Part shown: piece by piece, positions 51,952 to 62,304 of the stretch
Layout: each line of letters opens with the position of its first letter
Numbering within the stretch: the stretch's first letter is position 1
Assembly (NCBI GenBank): GCA_963971535.1
Contig: OZ020593.1
Coordinates: 17,053,919-17,117,918, forward strand
Source of the DNA: Notolepis coatsorum
Taxonomy: Eukaryota; Chordata; Actinopteri; Aulopiformes; Paralepididae
DNA: 64,000 nt
Reading direction: 5' to 3'
Notes under the pieces: generated by a model
Database searches by the model: none
The model's input: only the letters and a program-made list of their open reading frames with translations
Told to the model about the DNA's origin: nothing
Translations under genes and position numbers: made by a program

Positions 51952-52010
51952 CAGTGTCCAGCGTGTAGTCAATGTGTGTGTGTGTGTGTGTGTGTTGAGA
52001 GTGAGGGGGG
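51903..52010. repeat. (GT)n microsatellite
   Basis: About 24 GT units at 51903-51950, a second run at about 51974-51993 and a G-run at 52006-52016. The Val-Cys frames across it are artefacts. Confidence 0.95.
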
Positions 52011-52099
52011 GGGGGGTGTGCTGTGTAGAGGAATGTAAGCCTATTTATGTGTCTCCTGGATCGTGGCCTATGTGCTGTCTTAACTCAATAATTATTTAA

Positions 52100-52545
52100 G
52101 GTCGCTTTCACATATAGTTTTGGTGGACTGGGTGCGGTTCTGGGGGTGAAGTTGCAACATTGTTGCATTCTTCATTTGGTTCGCCTGCGTTCACACAGAT
52201 ATCTGTCATGCGGACTGAGACCTTCTGAACAATGTCACGCGGTCGAAAAGGGCGCTTGTCTATTGGACAGTGGAAATGTGTGTGTGGCTGCGATCCCGTG
52301 TGTGCGCGCGCGTGTGTGTGTGTCTGTGTGTGGAGGACTGCGAGCCCTCCAGATCAGCGGAGCCGAGTTTTGACATGGCATTGATCCATTGTTCTATTGA
52401 AGCACATTACCACCATCCTCTCGCTAAACAACTTGTAGACCACGGTGTTTTTATTTTTTTAATTATATTATTAATAATATAATAAGCCGCGCGCCTCGGT
52501 AATAATAATAAACCGCGTTTTTTCTTCCTTCTTCCCAAGATGCAC

Positions 52546-52605
<60 letters not shown>

Positions 52606-52847
52606 TAGATGCAGTGTGCTTGTTTTGCAGTGAGTGCTGCGAGCAGTGGTAATAATAATCACTTCCTATATTTGGTTTGCGTTTGGTTCGATAAAGCCGA
52701 ACCGAGACCTACGTTTTCAGGCGGACTAGCGTTCGCCTGCTTGGTCCGCGGACCGAGTTCGACACGCATTCACACAGACCCGAAAAACCGGACTATCGAA
52801 TTCTGGTCCGAAAGTCCGGACCAAACAGCCCCTGTGTGAAAGCGACC
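52100..52847. mobile_element. Harbinger-type MITE, 748 bp
   Basis: Flanked by TAA (52097-52099 and 52848-52850), termini GGTCGCTTTCACA / TGTGAAAGCGACC. A 3-bp TAA duplication fits PIF/Harbinger. It holds a GT tract (about 52297-52330) and a (GATA)n tract (52545-52605). No ORF supported. Confidence 0.8.
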
Positions 52848-52984
52848 TAACACTCACCCCCTACAGCAGGTACCACCCCTCGGCTAAGTGAGAATGGCAT
52901 GCTGCAAAAGGGCAACTCCAGGCAATGATGCCTGCACGCCATTCACTGAGCATTGTCCAGAGTCCATGTTCGAAAGAGGCTTAT

Positions 52985-53185
52985 GTGGGGCGACAGTGGC
53001 TCAGGAGGTAGAGCCGGACGTGGAGGTGTCCTTGAGCAATACACTGAACCCCTAACTGGTTCCGATGAGCAGGTTGGCACCTTGCATGGTTGCCTTGGCC
53101 ATTGTTGTGTGAATGTGTGAACGTGAGGCGTAAGTTGTAAAGCGATTTGGATAAAAGCGTTATTTAAATGCAGTCCACTTATTCC
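52985..53185 (+). mobile_element. tRNA-derived SINE (family of 6704), internal deletion
   Basis: Starts GTGGGGCGACAGTGGCTCAGGAGGTAGAG (A-box), but the B-box region is deleted. The body GTCCTTGAGCAATACACTGAACC and the 3' end TTGTAAAGCGATTTGGATAAAAGCG are present. Confidence 0.75.
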
Positions 53186-53251
53186 TTTTCATCATGAAAC
53201 GGCACCTGTCCCGGTGGCTGATCTTCTCTTGTCTATGTAGATAAGGGCTAT

Positions 53252-53301
53252 GTCATAGCACGCAGAATGCAGAATTTCATAGCACGCAGAATGCAGAATT
53301 T
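53252..53301. repeat. 25-bp tandem duplication
   Basis: TCATAGCACGCAGAATGCAG followed by AATTT occurs twice in a row. Confidence 0.8.
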
Positions 53302-53356
53302 GAGCCCTTTGAACTCGACACAGATGCAAATCACTTTAGGTCAACCTGTAGGTCAA

Positions 53357-54066
53357 GGGGGTGACTGTGGATCAGGAGGTAGAGCTAATCGGCTGGTAAT
53401 AGGAGGGTTCCAGGTTCGATTCCACTTAAGATAAGATAGTCCTTTATTGATCCCCTTGGGGAAATTCAGGAATCATAGCAGCATGGGTGGGGGGGGGTAC
53501 AGGTAGTAAACCCAAGCAGTGCAAAAAATATAACAAATCAATATAATTAACTAAAGTATACAGTATTCACATAAGGTGCATTATGCACAAGGTAGTATTA
53601 TGCACAAGGTAGTATTATTGTCCTTTTAGGTTCCTAGTAGTTGTAGTTGGATGTCTGGCAGCAGTCCCTGCCCACTGTTGTGGAGCCTGATGGCCGCTGG
53701 TATGAAGGACTGGCCGAGGCGGTTAGTTGAGTGTCGGGGGGGTATGAGTCTGTGACTGAACGTGCTTCTCATCTTGACTAGCTCGTCGTATAGGGGGTGG
53801 GAGGGATTATTCAGGATAATAGCCAGCTTCCTTCTCATCCCCCTCTCTGCCACCACGGAGCTAGCCTTCCTCACCAGCTTGTTCAGTTTGTTGGTGTCCC
53901 TCGAGTTGATGCAATTAACCCATAATTGCTTCCAGATAAGCAGGTTGGCGCCTTGCATGGTCGCCGTCAGTGTGTGAATGTGTGAGTGAATGGGTGAATG
54001 TGAGGCATAAGTTGTAAAGCACTTTGGATAAAAACGCTATATAAAATGCAGTCCATTTACCATTTA
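53357..54066 (+). mobile_element. tRNA-derived SINE split by a Rex1-like LINE
   Basis: The head (GTGACTGTGGATCAGGAGGTAGAG, B-box GGTTCGATTCC) covers 53357-53425. The tail, from AATTAACCCATAATTGC to CCATTTACCATTTA, covers 53914-54066. The LINE lies between. About 40 bp of the SINE body are missing at the junction and no target duplication is seen, so the insertion came with a deletion. Confidence 0.75.
53426..53913 (-). pseudogene. Rex1-like LINE, 3' fragment
   Basis: On the minus strand the frame reads RDTNKLNKLVRKASSVV, LAIILNNPSHPLYDEL, STFSHRLIPPRHSTNRLGQSFIPAAIRL, the C-terminal signature of Rex1/Babar LINEs. The 3' end (plus-strand TAAGATAGTCCTTTATTGATCCCCTTGGGGAAATTC) is also characteristic. 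Confidence 0.8.
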
Positions 54067-54219
54067 GAGAGCCACTGGCAGTCAGCTGGTTTGGGAGACA
54101 AATTGGCGCAACGACTAAATTGGGACAGGGAGAAAACAGAGAAAAATCTGAGAAAGATACAAAAAAATAAATAAAGAATGCCGATTTACCTGACAAAGAA
54201 TCTCTCACTCATCCAAAAA

Positions 54220-54467
54220 CTCTAAACAGTTTTTCACACATTCGTTTAGTTTGACAGTTATTGAGAGTAAATTAGTTTGAATATGGCCACCAGTGTCACA
54301 GAATTACATTGAATCCTTCTGTTGATCAATGAAACGATAAGGTCCCTAAAGTCCCTATACGACAAGGTATTGCTACATCATTTCACGGTGCTGTAACTAA
54401 CAGCGTATTCAAACTCATTTACTCTCAATATCGCAACCAAATGAACGTGTTGCAAAACTGTTTAGAG
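54220..54467. mobile_element. MITE with ~66-bp terminal inverted repeats
   Basis: CTCTAAACAGTTTT...GAGAGTAAATTAGTTTGAATATG at the left pairs with CGTATTCAAACTCATTTACTCTC...AAAACTGTTTAGAG at the right. Only ~115 bp lie between. Target duplication not clear, so superfamily unassigned. Confidence 0.75.
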
Positions 54468-54498
54468 ATCATGTGCAAAATAAATCAGCATTATTATT

Positions 54499-54557
54499 TG
54501 GTGAATGTGTGAGGGACAAAATTGTAAAGCGCCTTCGATAAAAACCATTTACCATTC
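54499..54557 (+). mobile_element. SINE 3' fragment
   Basis: GTGAATGTGTGAGGGACAAA, then TTGTAAAGCGCC and CCATTTACCATTCAC match the 3' end of the 6704 SINE family. Confidence 0.65.
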
Positions 54558-54772
54558 ACACAGCATGTGATTCTCGTTTAGCCGAGGGGTGTTACCTAGG
54601 GGTGAGCCAGAATTCTAAATAGGCTATTCACCCCCATTTCTCTCGTCTGTAGTCGAGCGCAAAGTGATGTCAAAACCTCATAACTGTGAAGCTATTATAC
54701 GTATAGGCTATGCTGCACACTACCTTTTCTTCAACCAAAAAAAGAATGGCATGGCACGAGCATTTACCTGCC

Positions 54773-54905
54773 GTTGCAATGAGCAGGTGGCACCTCGCAT
54801 GGTCGCCTCCGCCGACGGTGTATGAATGAACGGGTGATTGCGAGGCACAAGTTGTAAAGCACTTTGGATGAAAGTGCTATATAAATGCAGTCCACTTACC
54901 ATTTA
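54773..54905 (+). mobile_element. SINE 3' half
   Basis: From GCAATGAGCAGGTGGCACCTC to CCACTTACCATTTA it matches the body and 3' end of the 6704 SINE family. No head. Confidence 0.75.
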
Positions 54906-55487
54906 TTTTATTTAATCTTCTTTCTTTTACCATGGCCAAGGTCAGGGAGAAAAGAGGGAGGCCATGGAAACTGAAAATAAACCATTTTCCAAACAGAACT
55001 CGAACATTGTTTATTTCATTCCTACCGTTGCGTCTGTCTCCAAACATCCCAGTCCGTCAATCCAAACACAATTATGATTCCATATCCACGAGGAAACCTG
55101 ATTCCAAGCGGTTGATGATGGAGTACAGATTGCTCTTCAGCCTTTTTGATAGAATCACCTTTTTGTTGTCCTATGAAGACTTGTTTCCACGGTATTAGCA
55201 TATTAATTGCGTCCCTCCCATATCAACAGGTTTGTTGGACTAAGTACATACTTGGACTACATACTTCTTTCATATTATGTCAACCTATCGTTTTTTAAGG
55301 ATACTAGCGCACACATAATTTCCTTTACAAAAACAAGATTAAAACACATGATCATGTACATAAGACCCCGTGGAAATTATTTCTCCAGACATTCGTTTTC
55401 AAGTAAATAGCCCGCAGTCTCTGATTTGTCTCGTTGCATGATGACCCAATTACGACTGACCCTTTGCCAAACTCGCTGTCCTTGCAG
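54906..55487. other. No recognised gene; possible intron sequence
   Basis: No coding frame is convincing. The last ~40 bp (branch-like TACGACTGAC at 55451-55460, then GCTGTCCTTGCAG ending at 55487) look like a splice acceptor. Confidence 0.35.
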
Positions 55488-55573
55488 AGGATTTTACTGA
55501 TGCTAAACTCTGTCCCACAGAGACCTGGGAGCAGTGGACCGCAGCGGAAACAGCTAAGATCATTGGGTTTTAA
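55488..55573 (+). CDS. Possible terminal coding exon, gene unknown
   Basis: After an AG acceptor at 55486-55487 an open frame in phase reads DFTDAKLCPTETWEQW then TAAETAKIIGF and a stop at 55571-55573. Composition (acidic, Trp-containing) looks like real protein rather than repeat. No other exon is recognised within the window and no repeat family matches. It may be a true last exon, an exon remnant, or chance. Confidence 0.3.
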
Positions 55574-56070
55574 CTAGTGCTGTCAATCGATTAAAATATT
55601 TAATCTGGGGGGCGTAGTAGCACACCAGCGCGCTGAGTCGCGAAACGGTCGTCCCGGGTTCGTTTCCCAGACCCGGTGACCATATGCCGCATGTCTTCCC
55701 TTCTTCTCCTCCCGTTTCTCCCTCTCTCCTCTGTCGGCCCTGCGTGGCCAAGAAAAAGCTGTCGGTCCGTTGATAGATATTTCATTAATATAATCATTGA
55801 TATCTAATATCTTCTAAGCTCTTCTATCTAAGCTCCTCAGGTGAGAGCATAATCTCCCCCACTGTGCCAATGGGTCGAGTGACGACGCCAGCCAGGAACC
55901 CAAAATACCTTGACCTGTGTGACCTCTGTATCCGGCCACAGGCCACTGAGTGAGAGGAGCAAAGATGGACATATTATCAGATTCAGCAACAGCAAGTGAA
56001 AGAAAAAGCTAATAAAGATAATTTATTTTTTTAAATCTGATTAATCGCATGATTGTCCATAGTTAACTCT
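55574..56070 (+). mobile_element. hAT-like MITE invaded by a SINE and an LTR fragment
   Basis: TAGTGCTGTCAATCGATTAAAATATTTAATCT (about 55576-55607) and its continuation AATCTGATTAATCGCATGATTG (about 56033) belong to a common fish hAT-like repeat. Between them lie a tRNA-headed SINE (55608-55740; B-box GGGTTCGTTTCCCAG) and a 195-bp LTR piece (55800-55997, see 44130). The right end is unclear. Confidence 0.6.
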
Positions 56071-56117
56071 TATCAACATGAGAAGTCAACAAATGCTTGC
56101 TTTATGCAGCCATTTAA

Positions 56118-56880
56118 CCCTTTTCTCGCCAACGTCATTCCTCGCCATGCGTAATCTGCCAATGACGTTTTACAGCGTCTTTGAGATCAATATAAAAAAT
56201 GTCTGTCATGGTATTCATATTTCACCCACAGATCCTTGACTGGTGCTGTAGATCTCCGCTCAACTCTCCAACGCTTCAATACCGCCACCTGGTGGCCGAT
56301 CGGCGAGTTGCAACCGGATGTCGATAATTGTGACGCCGGATGTCGATAATTGTGACGCCGGTGTGTCTCCCTATTCTGTCCGGACTCCATCTTGACACAC
56401 TGGATAGCGATCCGTTGCCATAACTCAATAAACAACATTATTTGGACGTATATAGTATTATACAACCTGGAAATAGATTGCATAGATCAACATCCCATAA
56501 TAGCAATCTTTTTGCTCCACGCTCATCACCCAACGCTACGAGGAGACTGGGGTGAGTTTCAGCCTGTTTGTTTACCACTTTCGATACAAACTGCTCTGTT
56601 TTATATATCACCCATACTACATGAATGATTTAACGTCGGCCACAGACTTATAAACGACCCCCCCCCCCCCCCCCCCCCCCTCCGGTCAACCGCGCATGAT
56701 GAGTCATAACGTTGACATTTTTAATCTGGCGTCAATGGGTATCAAACTGCATTTGATGATCTATGCATTTATGGCTATAACTCACGTTCTATGAAATACT
56801 GCAGAAAACGATAAAAACATATTTATACTCTAGACCGTATTTTTGTATGAATGTGTGAATGAAAAAATATAACGTTATAT
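56118..56880 (+). mobile_element. TTAA MITE, subfamily B, right end lost
   Basis: TTAA at 56114-56117 then CCCTTTTCTCGCC. The interior matches 9462-10230, including the CTCF-like motif at 56282-56295 (minus) and a 33-bp internal duplication (GGATGTCGATAATTGTGACGCC). A long C-run at 56660-56680. It ends near 56880 without the right terminus. Confidence 0.75.
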
Positions 56881-56929
56881 GTTATATGTCTTTATACCTG
56901 TATCACCAGTAGGAGTTAGATCATTTTGT

Positions 56930-58690
56930 GTACTGTACTGTGTAGGGACTGTCCTGCTCCACTAGGGGCAGGCTTTTCTCATTCACTAGGCTGGGGGCGG
57001 GGCTGGCTTTTCTAATTCACAGGAGCGATCTTTTCTACTCTACGTTGGCTTTGAGAGTTGTGAATGAATGAATGAATGAAAACTTTATTTAACAGATTGC
57101 AGAATGGGTACAATACAGTACGGCTCAATACATACAATTGTTAAGGGGATGCAGACCTGAGAAAGACGTTTGTCTTGTTTCCATCAGGGTCCCCCATTTT
57201 CAATTCATATAGACATTTATGACATACACAATTCATACATGACATTTATGGCATAGGGTATTAGGGACATAGGTATTTAGTACTGATACATTTGTAAATT
57301 GTGACATAACCGGTATTCAAATATACAGTACTGTTACCCCTAGATCCTGACAGAGTATATACATATGATGGGGAGGGGACTGTACATTAGGAGGGGGTGG
57401 GTGGGTGGGAGAGAAATATACATACGGCGGGGAGGGAATATATACATGTTTGATTGATTGAATTGATTGAAAACTTTATTAACAGATTGCAGAATGGGTA
57501 CAGTACAGTACATAGATGTAGCAGTAGGCCTACTGTCTATCTGTAAGACTGTATGTCATGTATGGGGACCCTGATGTAAACAAGACGAAAGTCTTTCTCT
57601 GGTCTGCATCCCCTTAACAATTGTGTGTATTGAGCTGTACTGTATTGTACCCATTCTGCAATCTGTTAATAAAGTTTTCAATCAATCAATAAAAACAGCT
57701 CAATACATACAATTGTTAAGGGGATGCAGACCAGAGAAAGACGTTTGTCTTGTTTACATCAGGGTCCCCCATTTTCAATTCATCATACTGTGCAGGACAG
57801 TGATGCAACAGTAGCAGGACAGTGGATCACAGTGATGTACTGTAGCAGGACAGTGATGTAGCAGGAGTCAGGACATTGGATCACAGTGATGTACTGTAGC
57901 AGGACAGTGATGTAGCAGGAGTCAGGACATTGGATCACAGTGATGTAGCGGATCACAGTGATCATTTTGTGTAGTGTACTGTGTAGGGACTGTCCTGCTC
58001 CACTAGGGGCAGGCTTTTCTCATTCACTAGGCTGGGGGCGGGGCTTGCTTTTCAATTCACAGGAGCGATCTTTTCTACCACATTGTACAACAGAACTGCC
58101 GAGTCCCGAGGCTGGTAAGTGCTAGTTAAAATGTACAGTAGTGCACAAACTCTACGTTGGCTTTGAGAGTTGTATTATACTGATATAAAAGTTATGCTGT
58201 AGGTTGTATGTGGGAGGGGGGCGGGGGGCTGCGTCGCCCACAGTATTTGGTTAACGTTACTGTGGGAAGTTATGCTGTAGGTTGTGTATGGGGGCGGGGG
58301 GGGGGGGGTACGTCGTCCACGGTCTATTTAACGTTATGTACAGTAGTTGTGTTTGATTGATTGAAAACTTTATTAACAGATTGCAGAATGGGTACAGTAC
58401 AGTACATAGATGTAGCAGTACTGTCTATCTGTATGTCATGTATGTCTGTCCTGATGAATTGAAAATGGGGGACCCTGATGTAAACAAGACGAAAGTCTTT
58501 CTCTGGTCTGCATCCCCTTAACAATTGTGTGTATTGAGCTGTACTATATTGTACCCATTCTGCAATCTGTTAATAAAGTTTTCAATCAATCAAAACAGCT
58601 CAATACATACAATTGTTAAGGGGATGCAGACCAGAGAAAGACGTTTGTCTTGTTTACATCAGGGTCCCCCATTTTCAATTAATCATAAAC
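56930..58690. repeat. Duplicated block with inverted LINE tails and GC-box segment
   Basis: Two related units (about 56930-57790 and 57957-58690) each start with GTGTA.TGTACTGTGTAGGGACTG and a GC-box segment GGGGGCGGGGC. Each continues into I/Nimb-like LINE tails in alternating orientation (minus, plus, minus), ending in AATAAAGTTTTCAATCAATCA. The second unit includes GAGGCTGGTAAGTGC, a donor-like site. Between them (57785-57965) is a 54-bp tandem repeat of AGGACAGTGATGTAGC type, related to the satellite at 62.8 kb. A ~76-bp duplication TTATGCTGTAGGTTGT lies at 58192 and 58268. No ORF. Confidence 0.65.
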
Positions 58691-58799
58691 AGGGGTGTAA
58701 AAAGTACCCAGAAATTATACTTTACTACTACTATTATACTAACAACTGTACAAGCAAAACTGTACATTGGAATATTGACGAAACCATACTTGGTCATTT

Positions 58800-59826
58800 A
58801 CTGTACATTGGAGGGGGTTGGGTTAGGACATTTACAGGGTCCAGTTTCGAATTGCAGTCTCCCGTAGTTGCTCTTTGAGAGTGGTTTTGAAAGTGGGTAG
58901 TGATTCACATTCCTTTACAGCAGGGATCAGCAACCTTTTTGATACGAAGTGCCATTTTAAAATGTTCTTGTTAACAGTGTGCCATATCAATGTTAAGGTT
59001 AATTATGACACCACATCACAATGTAAATCTCCAACAGATCTGTAATTCTATTCCATCCATATAGGCAACGTGCATAGCAATAGTTTTAATAACCATTTTC
59101 CTCTCATAAATATATAAGAGAATGCTGCCGTCTTTATGAGATGCTTGCTTGCCATACCTGGACACATTCAGCCTTGTCTGCCTCATCCTTTAAAGTTCTC
59201 ATGTTTGGTCTCAAAATGGCGTTTAACACTCAATGTTCGGCAAACAACAACAGACTGACCCTTCTCATTGGCTCTGACCATGAAATATCCCTGGTATATC
59301 AGTCAACCTACAGTACCATAAATAACAGGCTGTGCAACTGCCAATGGCTGTGAAAGAGGTAACTGCATGGGGAGGTAACTTAACATTTCCAAAAAGGTTC
59401 CTCTTACACATTTGCTAGTGTGCCATGTTGGTTTAGATAATGTGTACCAATGGTGGCACTCGTGCCTAAGGTTGCTGACCCCTGCTTTACAGCTTTGGGT
59501 AGGGCGTTCCACATCGATGTGGCATAATTGCGAACCGTGTTTAGTCCCTTGTTTGAGCCGAATCTGGGTTTAACATGATTTGTGGAGCTCCCTCTGGTGT
59601 TGTGATCGTGGTATTCACTGACCTTTGGGAAGTATTTTGACATGTACATGGGTACCTTAGTCGTATAGTGTATCTTGTTGACCAGGCCCATTGCAAGTTG
59701 CTGTACTCTGTCGTCTATTCTAAGCCATCCTAGGTTGTCAAAGTGGGCAGGGGTGAGGTGGGTTCTAGGAGTAAGGTCAAGCAGTAGTCTGACCAGTTTG
59801 TTTTGAGATCTGCCAGGTTATGACAT
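58800..59826 (-). pseudogene. I/Nimb-like LINE C-terminus, split by a hAT MITE
   Basis: On the minus strand the frame at 59691-59493 reads MGLVNKIHYTTKVPMYMSKYF, SEYHDHNTRGSS and NTVRNYATSMWNALPKAVKQ. It continues beyond the MITE at 58920 to about 58800. The upstream part (59826-59692) holds LRLLLDL-like and DRVQQLA coding. Same family as 42596-43014. Confidence 0.7.
58921..59484 (+). mobile_element. hAT MITE, 564 bp, perfect 8-bp target duplication
   Basis: CTTTACAG at 58913-58920 and 59485-59492. Termini CAGGGATCAGCAACCTTTTTG / AAGGTTGCTGACCCCTG. Removing it restores the LINE sequence. No ORF. Confidence 0.9.
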
Positions 59827-60279
59827 TTATGCTTCTACCTAAAACTAGGTTATGTGAGTAGCTGGGATTGGTTCAGGTTCTGATATTGCTGTACAGGCCA
59901 AGATTTCACTGATCGCTTTAGTACTTAGACACATAGCACTATGTTGTATCCTCTCACCAGGCTCCAATGCAATGGGGCACATTTTCACATGATGTTGCTG
60001 TCAATGACGCATTATACAAAATGGTCATCAGTAGTGGCCACAGAAATAAACCCATATTCCATAATGGGACTTGAGTATACTGAATATTTGACCATACCAA
60101 ATACCAAATATATTGCCAAAAGGAAAGGCCAATTTAAATTAGTATTAGCAACAGTAACAGTGTATTGCACTACTATTACTACTACTGTTAACTGTTAACT
60201 GTTACCCGTTATTGCACAAATTTATTGTTACCTGCTACCTGTTATTGCACAATTTTATTGCACAAATTTTTTTGTATTG
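59827..60279. other. No recognised gene
   Basis: No supported coding frame. A short GTTACC(C/T)GTTATTGCAC-type repetition appears at 60196-60260. Confidence 0.35.
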
Positions 60280-60400
60280 GATTCTATTATATGTTGTACC
60301 AATTGCACATCGTTGCGGGCAAGACCACCCGCATTTCATTGTATATCCGTATGCCGTGACAAATAAAACTCTTGACTTGACTTGACTTGACTTGATCTCA
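60280..60400 (+). mobile_element. LINE/SINE 3' tail with (CTTGA)n
   Basis: GGGCAAGACCACCCGCATTTCATTGTATA, then GACAAATAAAACTCTTGACTTGACTTGACTTGACTTGA. The ending with pentamer tail is that of a retroposon 3' end. A tail of similar type in reverse is at 61510-61625. Confidence 0.6.
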
Positions 60401-60982
60401 TATAAAAGGCCTTCTAGTAGGCCAGTTGACTAACTCACATAATTAGCATCATATAGCCACAATACTAACTAACAATGCTTTACTTTTTCTCTTTCCTTGG
60501 CATGTCTCCCAGGGGGCCCGGAATCACTACTTACTGGTCTGTTTAGTCCTATCTCATTCCTCATCTCTCCTGCTCCATCCCTCATCTGCTGACTGTGGTC
60601 ATCCTGTCCTGGGTGTGTTTGGTCTCCTGCTCCACTCTTCTTCAGGCTCTGTGATCCTGCACCTTTTTAGGGTGGAGGATATCGGCAGCCATTGGACGTG
60701 GTTGGCTGCCTGAATTTAGCTTAAGTCTATTGCTCTTTTTGCCCAACAAAGTAACTGCAATTTTTTTGAGGACCAGCACCATGAAAGGACAAGACAATCT
60801 GAATGTGTGCACATAACCTCACCATGCTCACTGAGAACACCTGCACAATGAGGATTACAGTTGATCACAAATGATGTGCTTGTTTATGTGTTGTGCTTGT
60901 AGTAGTAGTGTTAGCTTGTGTGCTATTTGATTGTTATTATTTACACTGTTTCTAAACAACTCCTAACTGATCAGAAAAAGTT
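60401..60982. other. No recognised gene
   Basis: No coding frame is convincing. A pyrimidine-rich part lies at 60545-60640. Confidence 0.35.
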
Positions 60983-61107
60983 ACTGGAATATGTTGTTTC
61001 TTTACACATATGTTGGATTATGTAATTGGTTTGTCTTTTTTATTGGTTTGTCATGACAACCCAATTACATAATCCAACATATGTGTAAAGAAACAACATA
61101 TTCCAGT
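60983..61107. repeat. Perfect 47-bp inverted repeat
   Basis: ACTGGAATATGTTGTTTCTT...TTATGTAATTGG (60983-61029) is exactly reverse-complemented at 61061-61107, with 31 bp between. It would form a strong hairpin in RNA or a cruciform in DNA. Confidence 0.95.
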
Positions 61108-61289
61108 TAACGGTATATTTTTTTAATGATTCGTTACGGCGAAATCAATACTTCCATTTGTATAAATTGCATTAAGCGGACCTTAGTATTGCTGCCTGGC
61201 TGAGGGGCTTGTTGCGGCTCATGTGCATGCGCACGCTCGGCCAATCAGAGCAACGCGGAAGGGCTTGTTGCTTACCGAAAGTATTCACG

Positions 61290-61380
61290 CGGTTGGGGCT
61301 CCTTTTGCACAAATTACTGCATCAATACAGCTAAATATATACTTTTCCACGATATTCTAATTTATTGAGCTGCACCTGTA
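61290..61380 (-). mobile_element. Fragment of the TA-flanked MITE family
   Basis: GGGGCTCCTTTTGCACAAAT to TTTATTGAGCTGCACCTGTA matches one end of 27745-28137 in reverse. Confidence 0.75.
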
Positions 61381-61509
61381 CATCACTGTGCTCAGGAGGC
61401 AAAACGATGTCTAACATGCCTGCCATGTATCACAAACAGTACTGTATTTGCAAATCTGGTATGTCATACATGTATAGATGTAGCAGTACTGTCTATCTGT
61501 ATGTCATGT

Positions 61510-61625
61510 ATCAAGTTTCAAGTTCAAGTTTCTTTAATAGTTGTCATACAGAAGTACAGAATACTTTTATACAAAATGCTTCTTTCTGTTACGCTCCAGA
61601 GACTGTGCTAGACAAAAGATAAGTG
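61510..61625 (-). mobile_element. Retroposon 3' tail, reversed
   Basis: CAAGTTTCAAGTTCAAGTTTCTTTAATAG resembles a reversed LINE/SINE 3' tail with pentamer-like repeats. No coding part. Confidence 0.4.
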
Positions 61626-62300
61626 AAATAAAATAGTATAGCATGTAAAAAAAAAATAGAAGTAAAAATAGAAGTCACGTACGTAGACACAGTGTAAGGG
61701 CCATATGAGTGTTTTGATTATGTCGGTAGCTTCTCCGATATATATATATATATATATTTTGTAATTGTGTTTAGTTTAAGGCACAATTAGGCGCCGGTGT
61801 GTAGAATATTAGAATTAATTTTGTCTAGAATAGTGTCTTATTTATGTTTGAACACTAGAGGGCTCACCGCCTCCATTATAGCCAGCTGGAAGTCATGAGA
61901 TTACTTGAATGTAATTCAAGCATATATACCTTTAGGAGTTGAACATGAAGTAGTATTTTAACTTTGGGTGGAATAAAGTTTTAGAAACATTTGGGATGAA
62001 TACACCTTTAAAGCTATTTGTGGGAATACACATACAAAAATAAAAACGAAAGAATGGAAAAACATGCAGAACTGATCGCTAATGCTGTCACGTCCCTGAT
62101 GAAGATGAACAGGAGCACTTGGATTGGCAAGGTATTGTATTGGAGCGGACCCACGACAGGATGAAGGATGACAGGATGGGTCAAGCGCAGATGACATTTC
62201 AATGGCAACCCCCCCAAAGGAATGCGTGTGTGCTGCCCATCTCACATGTGTTACAAATAAAGACTTCATAGTCCCATTTCATTCATTTATTCATTCAAAC
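61626..62300. other. No recognised gene
   Basis: Includes a (TA)n microsatellite at 61739-61758. The block 61960-62030 already shows GGAATACACCTTTAAA-like motifs of the satellite that follows. Confidence 0.4.
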
Positions 62301-62304
62301 GATT

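Noticed and set aside
51902..52099. Val-Cys repeat protein
   Set aside because: Translation of a GT microsatellite.
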